Shown here piece after piece: positions 52,563 through 61,370 of a stretch of DNA of 64,000 nucleotides. Made by a program: the position numbers and the translations under genes. Within the stretch, counting starts at the first letter, position 1, and the number at the start of each line of letters is the position of its first letter. The stretch spans positions 372,001 to 436,000 of the forward strand of contig JAWKZN010000001.1 of assembly GCA_041395945.1 (NCBI GenBank), read 5' to 3'. Source of the stretch: Pseudomonadales bacterium. GTDB taxonomy: Bacteria > Pseudomonadota > Gammaproteobacteria > Pseudomonadales > Azotimanducaceae. The notes below the pieces were generated by a model. It saw only the letters and a program-made list of their open reading frames with translations, was not told the DNA's origin and ran no database searches.

Positions 52563-53852
52563 TCAGTGACCGGGCTGCAGTGCCTGGTCGAGGTCCCAGA
52601 TCAGATCCTCGGCGTCTTCGATGCCGATCGACAGCCGGATTGTGCCGGGTCCGATACCGGCAGCACGGAGTTCTGCATCGGACAGCTGTCGGTGAGTCGT
52701 CGACGCGGGGTGGATCACCAGGCTTTTGGCGTCTCCCACGTTGGCGAGATGGGAGAAGAGATTCAGACGGGAGATGAAGTCGAGACCGGCTTCGCGTCCA
52801 CCGGCGAGATCGAAACAGAATACCGCGCCGGCACCATCCGGCAGGTAGCGTTGCACGAGATCCGCATAACGGCTGCCCGGCAGTCCCGGGTAACTGACCC
52901 GGGTCACTGCGGGATGGGTGTCGAGAAACGCGGCGACCTGGCGCGCGTTGCTGACATGCTGACGCATGCGCAATGGCAGCGTCTCGATACCCTGGGCCAG
53001 CAGAAAGGCGTTGAAGGGACTCAAAGCCGCGCCCAGGTCCCGCAGGGTTTCTGCGCGCAGTTTCATGAGCAGCCCGTAGATTCCGAAGGTCTCGTGGAAA
53101 GCGAGTCCGTGATAGGCCGGAGAAGGGTCCGCGATGCCGGGAAAGTTTCCGTTTGACCAGTCGAAGGTGCCGCTGTCCACGACCACGCCGCCGATGCTGG
53201 TGCCGTGACCGCCGAGAAATTTGGTGGCGGAGTAAACCACGATGTCAGCACCAAACTGCAGTGGGCGACACAGGAAGGGGGTCGCGAAGGTGTTGTCCAC
53301 CAGCAGCGGAACCCCATGAGCGTGTGCAATGTCCGCCACTGCTGCGATATCGAGCACGTTTCCGCCCGGATTGCCGATCGTCTCCGCAAACAGCAGCCGG
53401 GTGTTCTCCCGCATTGCGCCTCGCCAGGCGTCGAGATCGTCGGGATCGACAAAATCGAGACCCACGGAGAACTTGCGGAACAGGTGCTTTAACTGGGTGA
53501 CGCTGCCGCCATAGAGTGCGGCGGAGGCCACCACATGATCCCCCGGGTTGAGCAGGGTGAAGAATACCGCCGTCTGGGCGGCGAGCCCGCTGGCGAACGC
53601 AACGGCGCCGGCACCGTCATCGAGGTTGGCGATGCGCTCTTCGAAGGCGGCTACGGTCGGATTCATGATGCGTGAGTAGGTGTTGCCGTACTCCTGCAGA
53701 TTGAAATAGGCAGCGGCGGACTCCGAGTTCTCGAAGACATAGCTGGTAGTCTGGTAGATGGGCAGGGCGCGGGCACCCGTGCCGGGCTCCGGTCTGCTGC
53801 CCGCATGCACGGATCGGGTATGAATGCCGAAATGTCGTTGCTGTTCTGTCAT
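52563..53852 (-). CDS. metY: O-acetylhomoserine aminocarboxypropyltransferase (sulfhydrylase)
   Basis: A 429-residue Cys/Met-metabolism PLP enzyme. HTRSVHAGSRPEPGTGARA, PIYQTTSYVFENSESAAAYF, YSRIMNPTVAAFEERIANLD, and VVYSATKFLGGHGTSIGGVV with the PLP Lys all match MetY. It would form homocysteine directly from O-acetylhomoserine and sulfide. The ATG at 53852 has GGGAGG five bases upstream; an adjacent GTG is in frame. It heads the run with the CoA-binding and crotonase genes. Confidence 0.95.
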   Translation of the reverse strand: MTEQQRHFGIHTRSVHAGSRPEPGTGARALPIYQTTSYVFENSESAAAYFNLQEYGNTYSRIMNPTVAAFEERIANLDDGAGAVAFASGLAAQTAVFFTLLNPGDHVVASAALYGGSVTQLKHLFRKFSVGLDFVDPDDLDAWRGAMRENTRLLFAETIGNPGGNVLDIAAVADIAHAHGVPLLVDNTFATPFLCRPLQFGADIVVYSATKFLGGHGTSIGGVVVDSGTFDWSNGNFPGIADPSPAYHGLAFHETFGIYGLLMKLRAETLRDLGAALSPFNAFLLAQGIETLPLRMRQHVSNARQVAAFLDTHPAVTRVSYPGLPGSRYADLVQRYLPDGAGAVFCFDLAGGREAGLDFISRLNLFSHLANVGDAKSLVIHPASTTHRQLSDAELRAAGIGPGTIRLSIGIEDAEDLIWDLDQALQPGH

Positions 53853-53942
53853 CACTACCTCCCTGTTGAGAGATGGTGAACGCGGCGGCTGCGGATGACA
53901 ACGGCAGACCGGGCTCGGATTACCCGATTGCCGGGTACAGGT

Positions 53943-54662
53943 TCAGGCGGGCAGGCTCTGCAGCAGCTCGGGATAGATCCGGGGTGTGCGGATTTTCAGC
54001 TCAGCCCGTACAGCGTCCAGTGGCATGCCGAGCAGGCCCTCCCAGTCTGCTGCGGGAAGCCAGGCTGCGGTGCGGCCGCTGCGATAGCCGAACAGCAGTG
54101 CACGAACCACATCGAAACCGAGCAGGCGCGCGTACTGGTTTGCACCAGCCAGGCAGATCAGTCCGATACCCGGATTCAGGGTCTGAGCGAATGTGAAGCC
54201 CAGCAGGCAGAGTTCGCCGAGGCCGTCCCGACCATAGCCGCTCACCACATGCCACAGATCGTGGGCATCCCGCAGACGCTCTGCGTACAGTGTGCGGGCG
54301 TCGTGCTCTGGAGTGATTGCACCGGTCTCGCCCTCGGCCGCCAGGCTGGCATCCACCAGGCCCGCGGCGCTGAGGTTTTCGCGTTCCATGAAGGCGAGAT
54401 ATGCGCGGCCAAGTGAGGCGGGGGGCAGAGCGCGCAGCGCTTCCCGGTCGGAAAGCTTTTCTATGAGCCGGCGTCTTTCCGCTAAGATGGCTGTGCCGTT
54501 GCGGGTGGCGGTGAAGCGGTTGAACCCGCGCAACAGGGATTTTCCCGTCAGAGATCGAATGATGACAAACACCTGCTCGGTATCTTCTTTATCTTTCAAC
54601 AGGATACGTAATGCCTGCCAGGCGCGGCGGGGTTGCAGGCGGCCTTCGTCGGGGCTGGCCAT
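53943..54662 (-). CDS. Coq4-type ubiquinone biosynthesis protein
   Basis: A 239-residue Coq4 family protein. The metal motif H134-D-x-x-H138-x11-E150 (RDAHDLWHVVSGYGRDGLGE) is complete, and GFTFAQTLNPGIGLICLAGA lies in the helical core. Eukaryotic Coq4 takes part in oxidative decarboxylation of the quinone ring; in bacteria this copy may act in ubiquinone or another quinone/lipid pathway. It is divergent from a TetR gene across a perfect palindromic operator, so its expression is probably repressed by that regulator. Confidence 0.88.
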   Translation of the reverse strand: MASPDEGRLQPRRAWQALRILLKDKEDTEQVFVIIRSLTGKSLLRGFNRFTATRNGTAILAERRRLIEKLSDREALRALPPASLGRAYLAFMERENLSAAGLVDASLAAEGETGAITPEHDARTLYAERLRDAHDLWHVVSGYGRDGLGELCLLGFTFAQTLNPGIGLICLAGANQYARLLGFDVVRALLFGYRSGRTAAWLPAADWEGLLGMPLDAVRAELKIRTPRIYPELLQSLPA

Positions 54663-54710
54663 GGGTCTTCTCCGAATCGCAGGACGCTGGAAAAAAGAGT
54701 GATTAAGCTA

Positions 54711-54738
54711 ACACTATTGACATTAATGTCAATAGTGT
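54711..54738. promoter_or_regulatory. Perfect 28-bp palindrome, probable TetR operator
   Basis: ACACTATTGACATT is followed directly by its reverse complement AATGTCAATAGTGT. Each half holds TTGACA, a consensus -35 box, one for each strand, so the palindrome overlaps the divergent promoters of the Coq4-type gene (54662, minus) and the TetR gene (54792, plus). Binding here would block both, the standard autoregulatory arrangement for TetR repressors. Confidence 0.85.
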
Positions 54739-54791
54739 ATCTCGCCGGTGCGGCGATCAGGTACTGGAACTGACAGGGAGTCACAGCAACC

Positions 54792-55433
54792 ATGGCAACC
54801 CGTAAAAGGCGCAGTGCGGACGAAGCCCGGGCGGAAATCCTCGAGGTCGCCGAGCGTCGACTCGCCGAACACGGTCTCGAGGGTCTCAATGTGGTGGATG
54901 TGGCGAGAGAGGCAGGCATGTCCCACGCCACCCTGATTCACCACTTCGGTAACACCGAGGACATGCGCCGGGCGCTCATCAACCGCATGACCAACCGGCT
55001 GCTGCGTGATGTGATCGATGTGCTGCAGGCGGAGCAGACCCTCAATGTCGAAGTGCTGATGAGGGATCTGTTCGAGGCCCTTTCCCGGGGTGGCCACGCC
55101 AAGCTGCTGGCCTGGATGGCGGTCGGCGAAAAGTCACTCTCCCAGTCCGTACAGCCTTCCAGCGAAGTGTATGAGTTGTTCGCGGAACTGATCCCGGTCC
55201 TCGCCCGGCATCTGCCTGTCAGAGAATCCGCAGAGCAGGCGGCCCGTCGACTCGTCTATCTGGTGGCAACCTCGGCGATCGGCTATGGCGTCTCCGGTGC
55301 CACCCTCGCCAATGTGGTGGGACTCGATGCAGAAGATGAAGCGGGATTCCCGGAGTGGCTGGGTGCCCAGGTGCGAACGTTGCTCCAGGCGCGAACGTTG
55401 CTCCAGACGCGAACGTTGCGGACGGGTAAATAG
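54792..55433 (+). CDS. TetR-family transcriptional regulator
   Basis: A 213-residue repressor. The N-terminal helix-turn-helix is ARAEILEVAERRLAEHGLEG then VDVAREAGMSHATLIHHFGN; the C-terminal domain holds the ligand pocket (VYELFAELIPVLARHLPV, ATSAIGYGVSGATLANVVGL). GGGAG lies 12 nt before the ATG. The last 18 residues are formed by 18-bp tandem repeats (RTLLQA-type), probably dispensable. It very likely binds the 28-bp palindrome just upstream and controls itself and the Coq4-type gene; the inducer is unknown. Confidence 0.92.
   Translation: MATRKRRSADEARAEILEVAERRLAEHGLEGLNVVDVAREAGMSHATLIHHFGNTEDMRRALINRMTNRLLRDVIDVLQAEQTLNVEVLMRDLFEALSRGGHAKLLAWMAVGEKSLSQSVQPSSEVYELFAELIPVLARHLPVRESAEQAARRLVYLVATSAIGYGVSGATLANVVGLDAEDEAGFPEWLGAQVRTLLQARTLLQTRTLRTGK
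55371..55424. repeat. 18-bp tandem repeats at the TetR 3' end
   Basis: GTGCGAACGTTGCTCCAG (55371-55388), GCGCGAACGTTGCTCCAG (55389-55406) and a third diverging copy from 55407. They encode repeated R-T-L-L-Q-A just before the stop at 55433. A GC-rich hairpin (CGAGTCG/CGACTCG, 55435-55451) follows but has no T tract. Confidence 0.93.
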
Positions 55434-56085
55434 GCGAGTCGAGCCGACTCGACTGAGATGTGGTCGGGTACTGGTGATTCAGCTCCTGCTTAAAGGCTGC
55501 TTGTCCAGCCGTTTGGTGATTCGCTGGAACTTTAGCTGACTTTACCGGATCAGAATGTGCTGGATGAGGACAAGCTCTCGGGCATGAACCCAAGAGGTTG
55601 ACCCCACGAGGAGAAAGGGAACGTGAGTGTCATCAGGAAAATCCTGGCTGCCGTGGAGGCAGACAGTGATGCCCGAGTCGCATTGCAGAATGGCTTCTCT
55701 ATAAGCAGGATCCTCCGTTCAGAGGTCAGCGAGCGCTGCTTGTGCCCTGATCTCAGGCTCCGGGTGGTGTTCGGCATCCCGTGCATCGCAACTACCGGTC
55801 ACTCGCTCTCAGTAAACGCGGACATTATCGTCCAGTCTGTTGTTCTCGAATCCGGTGGTCGTGAGGTGTTCACGAACACGGCTTGGTACCTGATGCGCAA
55901 GTCACCAGTGCCGGTGTTGCCGATGAATCGGTGGACGCGAGGTGCCCACAGCCTCAGCAGCAGAGTGATGCTCAGCACCAGAAGCAGAGCGGACGTTGTG
56001 AACAACTGCACCCACAGGCAGCTCCAGTCTTCAGATGGAAAGTCAGGCCAGCCCCGGCCAGGAACAGCACAGTAAGGACCCAGGT
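55434..56085. other. 650 bp without a convincing gene
   Basis: Two overlapping frames were considered. On plus, a GTG at 55623 (after GAGGAGAAAGGGAA) opens 150 codons, but the product (VSVIRKILAAVEADSDARVA, then Cys-rich and low-complexity sequence) shows no fold and ends in Gln/Pro/Gly-rich sequence; it may be the start of a decayed gene. On minus, a frame ending at 55799 contains one hydrophobic helix (LFTTSALLLVLSITLLLRLW) and could encode a small membrane protein from an internal start. Neither is supported well enough to call as a gene. The region also holds the probable promoter of the PsiE-like gene. Confidence 0.4.
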
Positions 56086-56589
56086 ATGAAGCGTGACGAC
56101 GACACACATGAGGAATTCGGGTTGTCCAGCTTTCAGGATGATAAGCTGATTTCAAGCCTTTCCCGGATCATACGTCTGGCAGTACGCTTCCTGGCCGTGC
56201 TCATGACTTTTGTCATCGTCTGGGGTGTGTGGGATGTGGTCTGGGTACTGTACGAGCGGTTGATGGCACCGCCCCTCATGCTTCTCGAAATTACTGACAT
56301 TCTTGCAACTTTCAGTGCGTTCATGGCCGTACTGATAGCCATTGAGATCTTCATCAATATCGTGATGTACCTCAAGGACAACGTGATTCACGTCAATCTG
56401 GTCATTGCTACTGCGCTCATGGCCATCGCACGCAAGGTTATCGTACTTGATTCCGCTCACGTCGAGCCAACTTACATATTCGCCATCGCGGCGGTTGTGC
56501 TGGCGCTCTCGGTCAGCTACTGGCTGCTGCACAAGACTACACCGCTGGTGCGCAGCGTAGTCAGCAGCTCGGAAGACGTGCGCCCCTGA
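56086..56589 (+). CDS. PsiE-like phosphate-starvation-inducible membrane protein
   Basis: A 167-residue inner-membrane protein with about four helices: LAVLMTFVIVWGVWDVVWVL, TFSAFMAVLIAIEIFINIVM, VNLVIATALMAIARKVIVLD and YIFAIAAVVLALSVSYWLLH. The IEIFINIVMYLKDN and ALMAIARKVIVLD segments are the PsiE family marks. The function of PsiE is not known. The ATG at 56086 has AAGGA at 7-nt spacing; an upstream ATG at 56035 is in frame but lacks one. It converges on the broken transporter. Confidence 0.88.
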   Translation: MKRDDDTHEEFGLSSFQDDKLISSLSRIIRLAVRFLAVLMTFVIVWGVWDVVWVLYERLMAPPLMLLEITDILATFSAFMAVLIAIEIFINIVMYLKDNVIHVNLVIATALMAIARKVIVLDSAHVEPTYIFAIAAVVLALSVSYWLLHKTTPLVRSVVSSSEDVRP

Positions 56590-56746
56590 TCGGTGATGCA
56601 GGTGAAGCCGATACCTCGCGTTTGCTGCTTCGGTGAAACCGGATCGGCGGCGTATAGACCCGCTTCGTAACAGTTATACCGGTGCCGTGTGTGAGCCTGT
56701 GGTGCCGACCTCCCAGTCCATGACCCTGGCAACCGTCTCAGGGTTG

Positions 56747-58294
56747 TTAAAAGGCGCTGCCTGGCTGCGCTTGGGACCCGATTTCGATTTCCTGCCGGAT
56801 CTCTCGCACCCGGGTTTCCGTCAGCGGGTAGTGCCACAACAGCGGGATGGCAACGAACTTGAACAGTGCCGGAACCACCGAATAGCAGCAGGCGAGCATC
56901 AGCAGCGCGAATGTCGTATTGGTGGTATTCAACGGGTCTGCCAGTGAATCGAAGCCGAACAGCACGACCATGCTGGTACCGACGAACAGCCCCAGCGCGT
57001 AAGCGAGCTTGCGCACCATCAGCCAGATCGAGAAGTAAGCGCCACCCTGGCGTTTACCGGTCTGGGCTTCATCCACATCCACCACATCCGCAGCCATCGC
57101 GTAAGGCAATGCCGACAAAGCTCCGATCGAACTGCCCTTGAGACACATGATGATGATGAAGAAAAGGAACTTTCCGGTGGGGATGCCTGCGAAATAGGCC
57201 ACGGTGGTGGTGTGCATCGATTCGGGCAGAAATGCCAGCACGTGAGTGATCTCGAAAGCATCGAACCAGAGCATGGGTGCGATAGCGATCAGCGGGATAA
57301 AGCAGGACCATAGTGCATACCAGCCTATGGCGACCATGGTGGCCCGGTGCTTGCCGATTTTCCGCGACAGCTTGAACCACAGTGGGATGGCGACGATCTG
57401 GGAGAGGAAGTAAGGCGCCAGATAAAATCCGTAGAGATCGCCGGCGAGCAGCACGTGCTTCACAAAGAAGAAACTCAACGTGTTGGTCATTGCCGATCCG
57501 ATCATTGAAAACAGGAAGATGATCACAAGCCGACGATAAGGGTCGTTGTTCCACACGTAGCGGAAGCTTTCACGCAGTGGCAGCCGGCTCGCCCGGGCTT
57601 CGCGGACGGCATGTTCCGGAGCGCTGATCACGCAGTTGATGACCAGGATCGGCATGATCACAGCGATGGCCAGCGACAGGAAATACACCGAGTCGCTGGG
57701 TTTGTCGTATCCGAAAAAGAAGATGATGCCGGGGGTGAAGGCGCCGATCAGTGAGCCGGTGACCGTGAAGCCCTCCCGCCAGCTGGTCACCAGGGTGCGT
57801 TCGTTGTAGTTGGTGGTGAGTTCGGCACCCCAGGCGCTGTAAGGCACATCCTTTATTGTGGCGCCCAGGTAGGTGATCACCAGTGCGCCCAGCATCCAGG
57901 GATAGCCCGAATTCATGGTGAATCCGAACAGGGTGATCTCGGAGAATTCTATGGGCGGGATGAACAGCAGGCAGATCCCAGCGATGTAGATCGGCGTGCC
58001 GATTACCACAAAGGGCTTCCGGCGACCTCAGCGGGTGCGGATCCGGTCTGAAAGGAATCCGATGAGCGGGTCCGTGACCCCATCGAAGATGCGGGAGAGC
58101 ACCATCATCAGGCCGACAAAGGCGAGACCCAGGCCGAAGCCTTCCGAGTCTGCATAGACTGCGGGCAGATAGACGGCCATCGGCAGTGCGACCATCGACA
58201 GTGGCATCGCGGGCGCCCCATAAGAGGCGAGCTGCCAGTTGCTCAATGTGCGGTCTGTGGGTTTGACTCCCACCTCTGCGGTTTTCTCGGTCAT
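56747..58294 (-). pseudogene. GPH/MFS-type cation-coupled transporter with in-frame TGA
   Basis: A full-length glycoside-pentoside-hexuronide:cation symporter-like protein (515 codon positions) split by a single TGA at codon 89 (58030-58028). Reading through, the frame is continuous: the first 88 residues end FLSDRIRTR and the sequence resumes GRRKPFVVIGTPIYIAG. The family has R-[WF]-G-R-R-[RK]-P here, so the stop replaces a Trp codon (TGG to TGA). The rest is intact: 12 helices, EITLFGFTMNSGYPWMLGAL and PYSAWGAELTTNYNERTLVT. A strong GGGAGGAG precedes the ATG at 58294. It is either a recent nonsense mutation, a sequencing error, or stop read-through. A restart at the GTG at 58009 would lack the first helices. 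Confidence 0.85.
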
Positions 58295-58453
58295 TCACTC
58301 CTCCCGCCGCGAAGATACCTGCTGCATCGAGGTGGGCACAACGACCATCGGCCGGGCCAGTGGAGGGTAAGGCGCAAATCGACATCGTTGTGCTGTCGAT
58401 ATGCGGGTTGCAGTCCACTAGAATCGGCGGTCGGTCAGCGCGAGAGGCAGGAT

Positions 58454-59647
58454 ATGAAAGGGGTGGATGCATTCAGGAAGGAAGTACGGGGCTGGCTTGC
58501 GGAGAATTGCCCGGCCAGCATGCGCACGCCCATGCCGGCGGACGAAACGCCCGGTGGTGGCCGGCGGGCCCGGTTCAAGAATCCTGACACGAAGCTGTGG
58601 ATGGATCGGATGGCCGAACGCGGTTTCATCGTGCCCATGTGGCCGAAAGAGTATGGCGGTGCCGGACTTTCGAAGCAGGAGGCCCAGGTGCTGGCGGAGG
58701 AAATGCGGGAGATCAACGCGCGCCCGGCTCATGTGGGTATGGGCATCAGCATGATCGGACCCGCCCTGCTCGAATACGGCACCGACGCTCAGAAACTCGA
58801 GCATCTGCCGAAAATCGCCCGTGGCGAGATCTGGTGGTGCCAGGGTTACAGCGAGCCGAATGCGGGTTCGGATCTCGCGAGCCTGCGTACTTCCGCAGTC
58901 GAAGACGGCGACGACTACATCATCAACGGGCAGAAGATCTGGACATCGGGTGCAGATAACGCGGATTGGATGTTCTGCCTCGTGCGCACGGATCCGGGTG
59001 CACCCAAACACGAAGGTATCACCTTCATCCTGTTCGACATGACCACGCCGGGAATCAGTGTGAAGCCCATTCTGCTGATCAGCGGCCTGTCACCTTTCTG
59101 TGAAACCTTCCTGGACAACGTGCGGGTGCCGAAACACCAGGTGGTGAGCCAGGTGAACAAGGGCTGGACGGTTGCCAAGCGGCTGCTCCAGTACGAACGG
59201 ACCTCTATCGGCGGGATCGGCGGCGGCAGTCAGAAGGTCCGCTCGCTCGAAGAGCTGGCTGCGGAATACGTGGGCCTGGAGGACGGACGCATTGCCGATA
59301 CTGCCCTGAGAGCAAAGGTGCTTAGACATCGGATGAACGACAGAGCCTACCAGCTCACCACCCGGCGTATGGGGGAGGAACTGGCCGATGGGCGTGCGCC
59401 GGGAGCGGCATCCTCGATGTTCAAGTATTACGGTACCGAGCAGAACAAACGACGCTTTGAGCTGATGCTCGACATGATGGGCACGAAATCTCTGGGATCG
59501 GTGGTCGCCGAGCAGAATGTCTTCGCGCCGATCGAACTGGATACCACACGGGGCTGGTTGCGTTCCAAGGCGAACTCCATCGAAGGGGGCACCTCGGAGG
59601 TGCAGCTCAATATCCTGGCGAAACGGGTCCTGGGCTTGCCGGATTGA
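58454..59647 (+). CDS. Acyl-CoA dehydrogenase
   Basis: A 397-residue FAD-dependent acyl-CoA dehydrogenase. The N-terminal helical domain (VDAFRKEVRGWLAENCP) is followed by MWPKEYGGAGLSKQEAQVLA, the FAD-loop region WWCQGYSEPNAGSDLASLRT and IINGQKIWTSGADNADWMFC, and the C-terminal IEGGTSEVQLNILAKRVLGL. These are the standard signatures of FadE-type single-domain enzymes. The ATG at 58454 has GAGG and AGGA just upstream; the longer frame lacks them. It is divergent from the broken transporter, 159 nt apart. The chain length or steroid-like specificity cannot be read. Confidence 0.94.
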   Translation: MKGVDAFRKEVRGWLAENCPASMRTPMPADETPGGGRRARFKNPDTKLWMDRMAERGFIVPMWPKEYGGAGLSKQEAQVLAEEMREINARPAHVGMGISMIGPALLEYGTDAQKLEHLPKIARGEIWWCQGYSEPNAGSDLASLRTSAVEDGDDYIINGQKIWTSGADNADWMFCLVRTDPGAPKHEGITFILFDMTTPGISVKPILLISGLSPFCETFLDNVRVPKHQVVSQVNKGWTVAKRLLQYERTSIGGIGGGSQKVRSLEELAAEYVGLEDGRIADTALRAKVLRHRMNDRAYQLTTRRMGEELADGRAPGAASSMFKYYGTEQNKRRFELMLDMMGTKSLGSVVAEQNVFAPIELDTTRGWLRSKANSIEGGTSEVQLNILAKRVLGLPD

Positions 59648-59780
59648 GTAAACAGTCTCGACCCTGACCCACCACCCGGGGTCGTGGGAGCGCTCTGTCG
59701 TCTTCTCCAGGCAGAATGGGACCAGGGAATTTGCCCTTTGCAGACAATGGCTTAGGGGGGATAAATCGGTCCGCGCGGGC

Positions 59781-59809
59781 TTGTCTGGTCCGCGGCATGG
59801 CAGTAGAAT
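59781..59809 (+). promoter_or_regulatory. Sigma-70 promoter of the infC operon
   Basis: TTGTCT (59781-59786), a 17-nt spacer, and TAGAAT (59804-59809) make a near-consensus promoter. Transcription would start about 59816 and give a leader of some 145 nt before the infC AUU codon. The 314-nt gap from 59648 to 59961 holds no recognisable gene or tRNA; thrS, which often precedes infC, is absent. Confidence 0.65.
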
Positions 59810-59961
59810 GCCCGGCTTTCTGCCTTTGGGGCAGAGTCATACGTGGCGGCCGGACGGCCCTATCCAAGTGGAGTGGGCATGCCTGGCCTGTTGCTCGTGT
59901 GCTTCATCAGTGAAGGACTGCGGGCCGACCAGGAGGTTTAGCAAGAGGATGGAGAACGCCT

Positions 59962-60501
59962 ATTAAGCGAGGTGCCGGGAAACGCGCAGACCGTGCGCTC
60001 ATGAACGAAGAGATCACGGCCACAAGTGTGCGACTAGTAGAGGCGGATGGCTCCCAGGCGGGCGTCGTCACTCGAGATCAGGCTCTGGAATCAGCAAGAC
60101 GGTCCAGTCTGGATCTTGTAATGATTGCACCGGATGCCGAGCCGCCCGTGGTCAAAGTGATGGACTACGGTAAGCATGTTTTCGAACTGAAGAAGACCAA
60201 GGCAGCCCAGCGTAAGAAGCAGAAGCAGATTCAGGTCAAGGAAATGAAGTTCCGGCCTGGAACTGAAGAAGGCGACTACCAGGTCAAACTGCGCAATCTG
60301 AAGCGGTTTCTCGAAGATGGTGATAAGGCGAAAGTCTCGCTGCGGTTTCGGGGCCGGGAGATGGTGCATCCGGAGATCGGTATGAAACTGATGAACCGGA
60401 TCGAAGCGGATCTCGAAGAAGTCGGTGTGGTCGAAGCCCAGCCGAAATTCGAAGGTCGCCAGGTCATCATGGTCCTGGGGCCCAAAAAGAAGAGAAAGTA
60501 G
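59962..60501 (+). CDS. infC: Translation initiation factor IF-3 with AUU start codon
   Basis: IF-3 of 179 residues. The frame from the ATG at 60001 lacks the family's basic first residues. Thirteen codons upstream, ATT at 59962 gives (M)KRGAGKRADRAL before NEEITATSVRLVEADG, matching the lysine/arginine-rich IF-3 start. GGAG sits 7 nt before the ATT. This is the classical rare AUU start through which IF-3 limits its own synthesis. Core motifs are DLVMIAPDAEPPVVKVMDYG, KQIQVKEMKFRPGTEEGDYQ and VSLRFRGREMVHPEIGM. It binds the 30S subunit and discriminates start codons. Confidence 0.95.
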   Translation: MKRGAGKRADRALMNEEITATSVRLVEADGSQAGVVTRDQALESARRSSLDLVMIAPDAEPPVVKVMDYGKHVFELKKTKAAQRKKQKQIQVKEMKFRPGTEEGDYQVKLRNLKRFLEDGDKAKVSLRFRGREMVHPEIGMKLMNRIEADLEEVGVVEAQPKFEGRQVIMVLGPKKKRK

Positions 60502-60719
60502 AGAAGAGATAACAGAAGGCCCTCACGGGTCGACTGTTCAAGGCTGCGAAGACAGCCAGCAGGATTCCACAGGCAAGTGGCCTGGTCGCTTTGCGGACAG
60601 CCTGCGAGATGAGAACAACGAGAAGCCGGTAACACCGGACGCAAACACAGTAATGGACCACAGGTGCCTCCCTTGAAAGAGCGGATGGACCGTGGTGATC
60701 GAAAGTTCTGGAGCGACAA
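60502..60719 (+). promoter_or_regulatory. infC-rpmI intergenic leader, possible L20 control region
   Basis: A 218-nt spacer with no coding frame worth calling. In enterobacteria L20 represses rpmI-rplT translation by binding pseudoknot/stem structures upstream of rpmI. The length and position here suit such a control RNA, and GGAG precedes the rpmI ATG. I did not establish a specific fold. Confidence 0.3.
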
Positions 60720-60920
60720 ATGCCGAAGATGAAGACTGATCGCGGCGCTGCTAAGCGTTTTCGCCGTACAGCGAAAGGGTTCAAGCACCGCAAAGCGAAC
60801 CGCAACCACATTCTCACGAAGAAAGCGCCGAAGCGTAAACGTCAGCTGAGAGGGCTCGAAGCCAACTCTCCGTCTGATACCCGCATGATTCGTCGCATGC
60901 TGCCGACCAAGTCCCGATAG
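60720..60920 (+). CDS. rpmI: 50S ribosomal protein L35
   Basis: A 66-residue basic protein, full family length. MPKMKTDRGAAKRFRRTAKG and KHRKANRNHILTKKAPKRKR with the C-terminal MIRRMLPTKSR are typical of L35. GGAG precedes the ATG. Ten nt separate it from rplT. Confidence 0.97.
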   Translation: MPKMKTDRGAAKRFRRTAKGFKHRKANRNHILTKKAPKRKRQLRGLEANSPSDTRMIRRMLPTKSR

Positions 60921-60930
60921 GAGAAACGCA

Positions 60931-61308
60931 ATGTCCAGAGTAAAGCGGAGCGTTGTCTCAAGGGCGCGCAGAAAAAAGGTTCTCAAGCAGGCCAAGGGTT
61001 ATTACGGTGCCCGCAGCCGCACATTCAAAGTTGCCAAGCAGGCGGTCATCAAGGCCGGCCAGTATGCTTATCGCGACCGTCGTCAGCGCAAGCGCCAGTT
61101 CCGGCAGCTGTGGATCATCCGCATCAACGCGGCAGCTCGCGAACACGGTCTGTCGTACAGCCGCTTCATAGCCGGCCTGAACAAGGCATCGATCGAAGTG
61201 GATCGCAAAGTGCTGGCCGATCTGGCCGTTCACGAAAAAGCCGCCTTTGCGGTGCTGGCGGAGCAGGCCAAGGCCGCGCTGGAAGCCGACGTATCCCAGG
61301 CTGCCTGA
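60931..61308 (+). CDS. rplT: 50S ribosomal protein L20
   Basis: A 125-residue early-assembly 50S protein. It starts MSRVKRSVVSRARRKKVLKQ, with GYYGARSRTFKVAKQAVIKA and RRQRKRQFRQLWIIRINAAA in the conserved 23S-binding part. The C-terminus is slightly longer than in E. coli. It is probably also the autogenous repressor of rpmI-rplT, as in relatives. Confidence 0.97.
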   Translation: MSRVKRSVVSRARRKKVLKQAKGYYGARSRTFKVAKQAVIKAGQYAYRDRRQRKRQFRQLWIIRINAAAREHGLSYSRFIAGLNKASIEVDRKVLADLAVHEKAAFAVLAEQAKAALEADVSQAA

Positions 61309-61370
61309 ACCCCTGCTGCGCTTCTTTCCGTGCTGGGGAAGTGGTCCGGGAGTGAGGAAGACGAGTGCGG

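Noticed and set aside
55799..56155. Minus-strand membrane protein opposite the PsiE leader
   Set aside because: One hydrophobic helix only, no good ribosome site, and overlap with the PsiE promoter region; kept as a note within the 55434-56085 entry.
58028..58030. Reassignment of TGA to Trp as an explanation for the interrupted transporter
   Set aside because: Many intact genes here, such as glcB, purE and purK, end at TGA followed closely by other genes, so TGA is an ordinary stop.
59648..59961. A tRNA or thrS remnant upstream of infC
   Set aside because: No cloverleaf could be formed and no ThrRS motif is present; only a promoter and leader are visible.
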